Of a stretch of DNA of 10,246 nt, positions 5,570-10,246 are shown piece after piece. Within the stretch, counting starts at the first letter, position 1, and each line of letters opens with the position of its first letter. Made by a program: the position numbers and the translations under genes. Below the pieces are notes generated by a model, which saw only the letters and a program-made list of their open reading frames with translations, searched no databases and was not told the origin of the DNA. The DNA is from Baffinella frigidus (lineage: Eukaryota > Cryptophyceae > Cryptomonadales > Baffinellaceae): positions 1,019,954 through 1,030,199 of the forward strand of contig MU646323.1 in NCBI GenBank assembly GCA_026770585.1, read 5' to 3'.

Positions 5570-5935
5570 CGAGGGTTAAGGGTTTAGGGTGTAGGGTGTA
5601 GGGTTGAGGGTGTAGGGTGTAGGGTGTAGGGTGTAGGGTGTAGGGTGTAGGGTTTAGGGTTTAGGGTTCAGGGTTCAGGGTTTAGGGTGTAGGGTTTAGG
5701 GTGTACGGTGCAGGGTGTCGGGTTTAGGGTTTAGGGTTTAGGGTCTAGGGTTCAGGGTTCAGGGTTTAAGGTTTAGGGTTTAAGGTGTAGGGTGTAGGGT
5801 GTAGGGTGTAGGGTTTAGGGGTTGGGGTGTAGGGTGTAGGGTGTAGGGTTTAGGGTTTAGGGTTTGGGGTGTAGGGTCCAGGGTTTAGGGTTTAGGGTTT
5901 AGGGGTTAGGGGTTCGGGTTTAGGGTTTAGGGCGA
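5570..5935 (+). repeat. Telomere-like array in intron 3
   Basis: Alternating TTTAGGG and GGGTGTA units with point variants, all with G-rich strand on plus. Confidence 0.9.
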
Positions 5936-5944
5936 TGACCACAC

Positions 5945-5987
5945 GAGTGTCACAAAGAAGAAGACGCAGGTCGTTGCGACGAAGGAC
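5945..5987 (-). CDS. Exon 3: second transmembrane segment
   Basis: This non-repetitive island inside telomere-like DNA reads SFVATTCVFFFVTL on the minus strand after acceptor CACCCTAG|G, in phase with exon 2. Two donors are possible: CTC|GTGTGG at 5945 (phase 0, fits exon 4) or TG|GTCATC at 5940. The peptide is a clear membrane helix. The plus strand of the same island is also open (lysine-rich), so the strand assignment rests on phase and context. Confidence 0.47.
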
Positions 5988-5989
5988 CT

Positions 5990-6411
5990 AGGGTGTAGGT
6001 TTTAGGGTTTAGGGTTTAGGTTCAGGGTTGAGGGTTTGGGGTTGAGGGCTTAGGGTGTAGGGTTTAGTGTTTAGGGTTTAGAACTTTGGGTTCAGGGTTC
6101 AGGGGTTAGGGTTCAGGGTTTAGGGTTTAGGGTTCAGGGTTTAGGTTGTAGGGTTTAGAGTTCAGGGTTCAGGGCTTAGGGTTTAGGGTTCAGGGTTCAG
6201 GGTTTAGGGTTTAGGGTTTCAGGGTTTGGGACCTAGGGTTTAGGGTTTAGGGGTTAGGGGTCAAGGTTTAGGGTTTAGAGGTTAGAGTTGAGGGGTTAGG
6301 GGTTAGGGTTTAGGGTTTGGGGGATGGGGTTTAGGGGTTAGGGGTTAGGGTTTAGGGGTTAGGTGTTAGGTGTTAGGGGTTAGGGGTTAGGTGTTAGGGG
6401 TTAGGGTTTAC
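5990..6411 (+). repeat. Telomere-like array forming intron 2
   Basis: TTTAGGG, TTCAGGG and GGGTTAGG units fill the entire 425-bp space between exon 2 donor and exon 3 acceptor. Confidence 0.9.
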
Positions 6412-6459
6412 CATGTGAGCGATTCTTCCATGTTTTCGACGTCGTCCGCTCTTTCCTCC
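6412..6459 (-). CDS. Exon 2: acidic extracytoplasmic loop
   Basis: A 48-nt non-repetitive island lies between telomere-like tracts. On the minus strand it has acceptor CTAAACCAG|G and donor ACATG|GTAAACC. It reads EERADDVENMEESLT with one leading and two trailing bases, joining exon 1 as Gly and exon 3 as Trp. The acceptor abuts exactly four perfect CCCTAAA units (6464-6491). The acidic peptide would connect the first two membrane helices. Both splice sites are built from repeat sequence. Confidence 0.58.
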
Positions 6460-6463
6460 CTGG

Positions 6464-6491
6464 TTTAGGGTTTAGGGTTTAGGGTTTAGGG
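6464..6491 (+). repeat. Four perfect TTTAGGG units at exon 2 acceptor
   Basis: Exactly four units, then unrelated DNA. On the sense strand this is (CCCTAAA)4 followed by CCAG, the same as at exon 5. Confidence 0.9.
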
Positions 6492-7040
6492 AAAAGACGG
6501 GCAAAGGTGTTGAGGCGCTGTCTAGCCCTGCCAGAGTTTCATTCTGGCGCGTCTTAAAAGTATTTATAAGTGCAGAAATCCAGTACACAAGGGTGAATAG
6601 ACAGCCTTTAGGACGAGCCAGAATAAAACGCAGGCAGAGCTAGGGTGTCTTCGTAGGACCTCCCTGCGCGACGGTGTCTTCGTAGGACCGAACCTACGCA
6701 TAAACCGCCTCAACACCATCACACACTTCCCCTTTGCGCAGGGTAACGTCAACTTTGGGGCGGGAAAGAGCCCGGGTCCAAGCCCGGACTCCACCGACAG
6801 GTTGAGCCGAAATCGAGTGAGAGAGAGCGCTAGGACTCGGGGCTAGTGAGAGAGAGCGCTAGGACTCGGTGCTCGCGCACATAGAGGTGAGTTCCAGAGA
6901 AATGGCGTGCCGAAACTCAGGGACAGGCCCTGCAGGAGGGTGAGTCCTACGCTGGTGCGCTGTGGAGAGAGAGAGTGAGACTGGCCGTCGCAAGGCTGCA
7001 GGCCCTGCTTGCCACGTGCTTGCTCCCGGGGACTGCAAGC
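6492..7040. other. Distal part of intron 1, no supported exon
   Basis: The minus strand 6564-6794 is open (76 codons with a hydrophobic end) but lacks good splice context. Two tandem duplications with 29-bp period are present: GGTGTCTTCGTAGGACC at 6644 and 6673, and GTGAGAGAGAGCGCTAGGAC at 6817 and 6846. Confidence 0.5.
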
Positions 7041-7044
7041 AAGC

Positions 7045-7185
7045 TAATCTCCATACAAGTATTAATTAATTGCTTTTGGCACAACGAAATTTACTACACA
7101 AACGCTCTACTATTACTTTTACGAGCAAATCGTGTAGTAATTTTCATTGCCGAAAAGCAATTAATTAATACTTGTATGGAGATTA
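7045..7185. mobile_element. Long inverted repeat, MITE-like (hairpin 3)
   Basis: Arms TAATCTCCATACAAGTATTA and onward pair almost perfectly over about 55 nt. AAGC flanks both ends exactly (7041-7044 and 7186-7189), a likely 4-bp target duplication. The 49-nt centre (7092-7140) has the same ends and length as that of hairpin 2, including the shared TACTACACAA. It lies in intron 1. Confidence 0.75.
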
Positions 7186-7189
7186 AAGC

Positions 7190-7594
7190 AGCGTCTCTCA
7201 GGGCAGGGTCGTCCTGCAGAAACAGTTCCAGTGCCCGCCTATGATGGGAGCTCGAAGAACCTCCAAGGCCCTTAAGGCAGAAATCATGAGCAACCTTGCG
7301 TCCCGGCGGCTGCTGGGAGCTGCGTTAGGTTTCCTCACCCAGACTGCCGTGACGGTTGACTAACCACAGATTCGCCCGGTCCTCCACGCTAGCAATCCTT
7401 ATCCTCTAGCAGGTCCAAATAGATCAGTCATAAATGGAGGTTCGGGGTATTCTGTTGAATTTCTCTAGGGAAACTGAATCAGGAAGGCATCAATCATGCG
7501 TGCGGTCAGAAAAGCACGCACTGCGTGGACATCTATCGGGACCTCTCTCGGGTCTCTCTTCTCTCTCGGATCCGTGCAGGGAGGAGTACAGAAA
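7190..7594. other. Intron 1 interior, nothing recognised
   Basis: Unique DNA between hairpin 3 and element copy 2. Short open frames on plus show no domain pattern or splice support. GGATCCGTGCAGGG just before copy 2 resembles sequence before copy 1. Confidence 0.5.
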
Positions 7595-7756
7595 CCACAC
7601 AGCGGGCTACGAAGGGATTTTCGGGCTCTGAGAGCCCGAGTTTCCGTTACCTTATCCGTAGGAACCCCCCCTATGTCCCTACGGATTGCCTACCGTAGGT
7701 TCCTAGGTCTTGTCGCTTAAGAACTATTCGAAATCCCTTGAGAGGCCGGTGTGTGG
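7595..7756. mobile_element. Dispersed inverted-repeat element, copy 2
   Basis: Terminal repeats CCACACAGCGGGCTACGAAG and CCACACACCGGCCTCTCAAG (complement of the right end). Internal stem TCGGGCTC/GAGCCCGA replaces the CTCGGCCC/GGGCCGAG of copy 1 while pairing is kept. The GTTTCCGTTACCTTATCCG block is shared. It lies in intron 1. Confidence 0.75.
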
Positions 7757-7949
7757 GGTGCGTGGCTTGAGCCGGGTTGCCCCGAACCTAAGACTGCAGA
7801 TCTAGCTAGGCGAAACCAAGAGTTCCAAGCGCTCTGTCTGCATCAGGCGATCTCACGCTGTCTCCCCCCACAGTAGGTTTGGGGTGGACGTGAAAAACTA
7901 GCAGTGGATATGAGATTGTGGATAAGGAATTGTGGTGGGTGGGTCCAAC

Positions 7950-8215
7950 CCATAAAAGGAGAAAAAGGAGACGGTGAACATGAGATTTCCAACGAACAGC
8001 ACTCCGGTGATGTTGCGGAACGTCACGGGGTTGAAGTCCCATTCCTGAAACTCATCCTGCTCCTCCTCTCCCAGCGGCGTGAGACCCACGCGCGCGTCGA
8101 GTGACTCTCCAGACGCCACCACCAAGCGCGAGAGGAAGTTGAAGCTGGTCCCAGAGTTGCGCCGCCCAGTTCTCTTGGCTCCCAGGTACGGCGTGACGCC
8201 CGAAGCTTGCCCCAT
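7950..8215 (-). CDS. Exon 1: N-terminus and first transmembrane segment
   Basis: The ATG at 8215 opens MGQASGVTPY and reads 88 codons plus GG to a possible donor GG|GTTGG (phase 2). The first 68 or so residues are hydrophilic, with a basic patch (AKRTGRRN) and an acidic patch (LGEEEQDEFQEW). Residues about 69-87 (ITGVLFVGNLMFTVSFFSFY) form a strong membrane helix. Codons are G/C-rich at third positions. The frame is also open upstream to 8284 without another ATG, so the exon could be longer and the true start could lie elsewhere. Without splicing the frame would stop at 7898. The phase matches exon 2. The opposite strand is also partly open here, but its peptides have no comparable pattern. 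Confidence 0.5.
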
Positions 8216-8830
8216 GAGCGAAGAGGAAATGGTGCCCCCTGCTTCTTCGCTCAATGGGTTTCTGTGGACCCCTCTGCTGTCATCTTACAACGGGTCAAGA
8301 ATTCCGGCATCCTTTCCCGAATCCCGCAGCAGCAGCCCCCAACTGCCGGCAGCAGCGGCCCCCAACGATGGCTGCCGCGGAGCCACAGCGCCTCCTTCGC
8401 CTCTGGTTCCACCTCTTGCAAGGTAGGGCCTACCAGCTGGGCGAGGTTGCTCGCCGATCTTCTTTGACCGGAGAAACGGGAAAACCCCTTGCTGGGGATG
8501 TGGAAACACTTCCTGGAAAACAAAGGGCAGTATTTTTACTAATGATAAAACGGGAACGCCGGTCACGTCTTATCCCGTCAGCAAATTGCAGCAAGCGTGA
8601 CTTTAATAATCCTATCAAGTGATTTTATAATCCTATCTACGTGGTCGTGAGAGAACGGCACAGTCCATCAACGTTGCAACCCGGTCAGGAAGAAAAAGAA
8701 TTGTCAGCAAGGGCGTGAAAGGGAGTCCGAGGACACGACAAATTTTGAAAGACAAACCTTTTTAAAAAGAGTTTATGTTATTTCTGGTATTTATCTCAGA
8801 ATAAGATCCGTGTACCGTGGGTGAGGACCG
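8216..8830. other. DNA upstream of exon 1, no gene recognised
   Basis: G/C-rich to about 8560, with overlapping open frames on both strands (8079-8622 plus, 8251-8618 minus) that carry no recognisable motifs and probably reflect composition. The sequence becomes A/T-richer after 8570. The promoter of the minus-strand gene could lie here, but no core element was identified. Confidence 0.45.
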
Positions 8831-9018
8831 TTGAGGGGTGAGGGGTTGAGGGTTGAGGGTTGGGGGGTGACATCCAGGGATTTTATCCCAGATCCGTGCA
8901 GTGGTCGAGGGTCGAGGGGTGTTGAGGGTTGGGGGTTGACACCCAGGGATTTGTTGTCCAGATCCGTGTATTATGATAGGACCGTCCTACACGTGTGAGG
9001 GTTGAGAGTTGAGGGTTC
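8831..9018 (+). repeat. Degenerate GAGGGTTG repeats with duplicated CCAGGGATTT-CCAGATCCGTG segments
   Basis: GGGTTGAGG units alternate with two related segments: ACATCCAGGGATTTTATCCC and ACACCCAGGGATTTGTTGTC, each followed by CAGATCCGTG. TTTAGGG itself is absent here. Confidence 0.65.
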
Positions 9019-9199
9019 CGTGCAGCGGTTAACGCGGGATCTCGTCCAGGGTTTATGACGTCGTCAGTTAGGATTTCCCAAGGAAGCACAGGGTCCGTTG
9101 GGGACAACTTGGGGTGGAGCCATTTTGGCAACTTTCTGCACATTTTTGAGAAAACTTTACCGGGTTTTCAATCTTATTAGTCAACTCGAGAAATACCAG

Positions 9200-9440
9200 G
9201 ACTAACGGAACCGGAGACTACCGGTACGAGCCGTACATGTATTGTACACCTGTACCGGTACGAACTTTGTACACCTGTACCGGTACGAACGAACTTCATA
9301 CGAGGCTCGTACGAGCTCGTACGAAGCTTCGTAACGGAGACTTTTCGGAGTAAAGACCGGAAAAACCCGGTTTTGAGTTGAGCCCAGGAAGGACCTAAAG
9401 GATTTATCCCAGGTACGAACTTCATACCGGTACGTGCACG
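9200..9440. repeat. Cluster of ACCGGTAC / GTACGA palindromes
   Basis: Self-complementary words (ACCGGT, CGTACG, GAGCTC, GTACGAGCTCGTAC) crowd this stretch. A 24-nt unit starting TTGTACACCTGTACCGGTAC is directly repeated at 9242 and 9267. Confidence 0.7.
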
Positions 9441-9492
9441 TGGTTTGAGGTCCACGCGCCGGGCGTCGATTGACTTCCCGAGGGGTCAGTTC

Positions 9493-9549
9493 TTCAAAAA
9501 ATGATTTGACGGGCCAGGATCTCGGTGGACTTGGTCAAATCTATTTTTG
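9493..9549. repeat. Inverted repeat with a partial copy at 9840-9874
   Basis: CAAAAAATGATTTGAC pairs with GTCAAATCTATTTTTG at 9534-9549. The stretch at 9840-9874 repeats the left arm directly and the complement of GGATCTCGGTGG. Confidence 0.65.
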
Positions 9550-9676
9550 CGAGTTTCCGTTACCTTGTCCGTACGAAGCCTGTCTTCGTAGGAAGCCCCC
9601 CATGCTCCCACGGGTTGCCTACCGGTACCTTACATACGAGGGGTTATTCAAAATCTCTTCGATGTCCGCTGTGTGG
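9549..9676. mobile_element. Dispersed inverted-repeat element, copy 3 (left end replaced)
   Basis: It shares GAGTTTCCGTTACCTTGTCC, the GTAGG...GGGTTGCCTACC stem and the right terminus TCCGCTGTGTGG with copies 1 and 2. The left terminal repeat and first stem are missing, replaced by the AAAAATGATTTGAC inverted repeat. Confidence 0.65.
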
Positions 9677-10246
9677 TTTGACTTGATGATTGACGAAAAA
9701 TTGACGTGAAACGGAAAATTGGGGGGGGGGGGGGCGAAAGTTACCGGTACCGGTACACCCCCTCTAGCGCATTTTCGGCCGAATGAACGCACCGTTTTTT
9801 GGTGAAAAACAGGTTTACCGAGGGTGAATCCCTGAATCCTCCAAAAAATGATTTGACCCAGGCCACCGAGATCCTCACCCCTCTCTCCCTGTCAGTCTCA
9901 TCGCCGCTTGCTATGGTGTTGACCCTCCTCCTGTCAAAGGAGGGAGAAGCGTCTTGTAGAATACCAGGGAGAAGCGTTTTGTAGAATGCCGGTTTCTGAT
10001 ACCTGTTTCTCCCAGACGAATTTTCCTTTTGATCGGAGTTCCCAGAAAAAAATCAGTCAACTTGCCCAGAAATAATTGACTTCAAGGATTTTCTGGGAAC
10101 TTAAAGAACCTGAAGAATCTGGCCTGTTTTTGTACCCTCTGAACCCGTGCCTGCGTGGACACTGTTTGCTTCTAAACAGAGATCTCGACCATGCCGCGAG
10201 CACACAGAAATCAAAAGACCTCAGCAAGTGAAAATAGAATGGGGGG
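9677..10246. other. Right end of window, no gene recognised
   Basis: Contains a 14-base G run (9721-9734), a 25-bp tandem duplication of AGGGAGAAGCGTCTTGTAGA-type units (9941-9990), and a 40-nt stretch (10056-10095) resembling 5234-5273. Open frames are short and without motifs. Confidence 0.5.

Larger units (their letters stand above)
95..8215 (-). other. Gene model: multi-exon membrane protein, probable class III nucleotide cyclase (3' end off window)
   Basis: At least 13 short minus-strand exons were joined by hand. Each has an AG acceptor, a GT donor (GC in one case) and a phase that fits its neighbours, giving about 408 codons. The product shows an N-terminal hydrophilic part, about six hydrophobic segments, then a charged helix ending LVPRPVHSMLEE, a low-complexity linker, and the strand YHVTLLFARIS. 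In class III cyclases a signalling helix with an L-L-P-x-x-V-x-x-L pattern precedes the strand containing FADI, so the order matches. The Asp that binds metal is Arg here, as if this were a C2-like or inactive half. The rest of the catalytic domain would lie beyond position 1. Introns are filled with CCCTAAA-like repeat on the sense strand. Splicing is inferred, not shown; the exact start and the boundaries of exons 3, 4 and 6 are the weakest points. Confidence 0.55.

Noticed and set aside
6564-6794. Additional minus-strand exon (76 codons, hydrophobic end)
   Set aside because: It overlaps a 29-bp tandem duplication, has no clear splice pair, and exons 1 and 2 already join in phase without it.
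6975-7244. Plus-strand protein of 89 codons
   Set aside because: It spans hairpin 3; the sequence is explained by the inverted repeat.
8079-8622. Overlapping plus and minus proteins upstream of exon 1
   Set aside because: Several frames are open at once in G/C-rich DNA; none has a recognisable motif or splice support.
8883-9143. Minus-strand exon around KLSPTDPVLPWEILTDDV
   Set aside because: The peptide looks plausible over about 35 codons, but the rest is GAGGGTTG repeat and no convincing donor or acceptor was found.
1-10246. CRISPR array, tRNA or rRNA
   Set aside because: Repeats are contiguous or irregular without unique spacers, and no cloverleaf or rRNA-like sequence was seen.

Overview
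The window looks like intron-rich nuclear DNA from a eukaryote with a TTTAGGG-type telomere repeat (plants, many algae, chromerids and dinoflagellates share it). A photosynthetic or alveolate protist is the best guess. There are no bacterial operons, rRNAs, tRNAs or CRISPR arrays, and no long uninterrupted reading frames. It is packed with degenerate TTTAGGG-like arrays, microsatellites, minisatellites and fold-back elements. The species cannot be fixed from the sequence alone.

The main reading, assembled by hand, is that most of the window (about 8215 down to 95) is one minus-strand gene split into at least 13 short exons. Its introns are largely made of telomere-like repeat, always with CCCTAAA on the sense strand. 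Every junction was checked for an AG acceptor, a GT (once GC) donor and matching phase. A phase-compatible chain of about 408 codons results. Some junctions, mainly around exons 3, 4 and 6, have alternatives. The predicted product has an N-terminal cytosolic stretch, about six hydrophobic segments (exons 1, 3, 6?, 7-8, 8 and 8-9), and a juxtamembrane helix running into LVPRPVHSMLEE. It ends in the strand YHVTLLFARIS just before the frame leaves the window. This order fits a membrane class III adenylyl/guanylyl cyclase (six-helix domain, signalling helix, start of the catalytic domain). The usual metal-binding Asp of FADI is Arg here, so this domain would be a degenerate, C2-like partner.

Layout: 1-1075 holds exon 13, telomere-like arrays and two long hairpins. 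1083-2061 holds exons 12, 11 and 10, a partial exon 11 copy and a hairpin minisatellite. 2067-3570 holds exon 9 in three tandem copies, exon 8 plus a partial copy, and CT/GA/CA microsatellites. 3570-4870 holds exons 7, 6, 5 and 4 between telomere-like arrays. 4870-5570 holds a short coding-like repeat and a copy of a dispersed inverted-repeat element. 5570-6490 holds arrays with exons 3 and 2. 6490-7950 is the large first intron, with a hairpin and a second copy of the dispersed element. Exon 1 lies at 7950-8215. 8216-10246 is upstream DNA without a convincing gene; it holds a third copy of the dispersed element, palindromic ACCGGTAC clusters and short tandem repeats.

The most unusual features are telomere-like introns that appear to supply their own splice sites, repeated local duplication of exons with their splice sites, and two hairpins that share a core but have unrelated outer stems.
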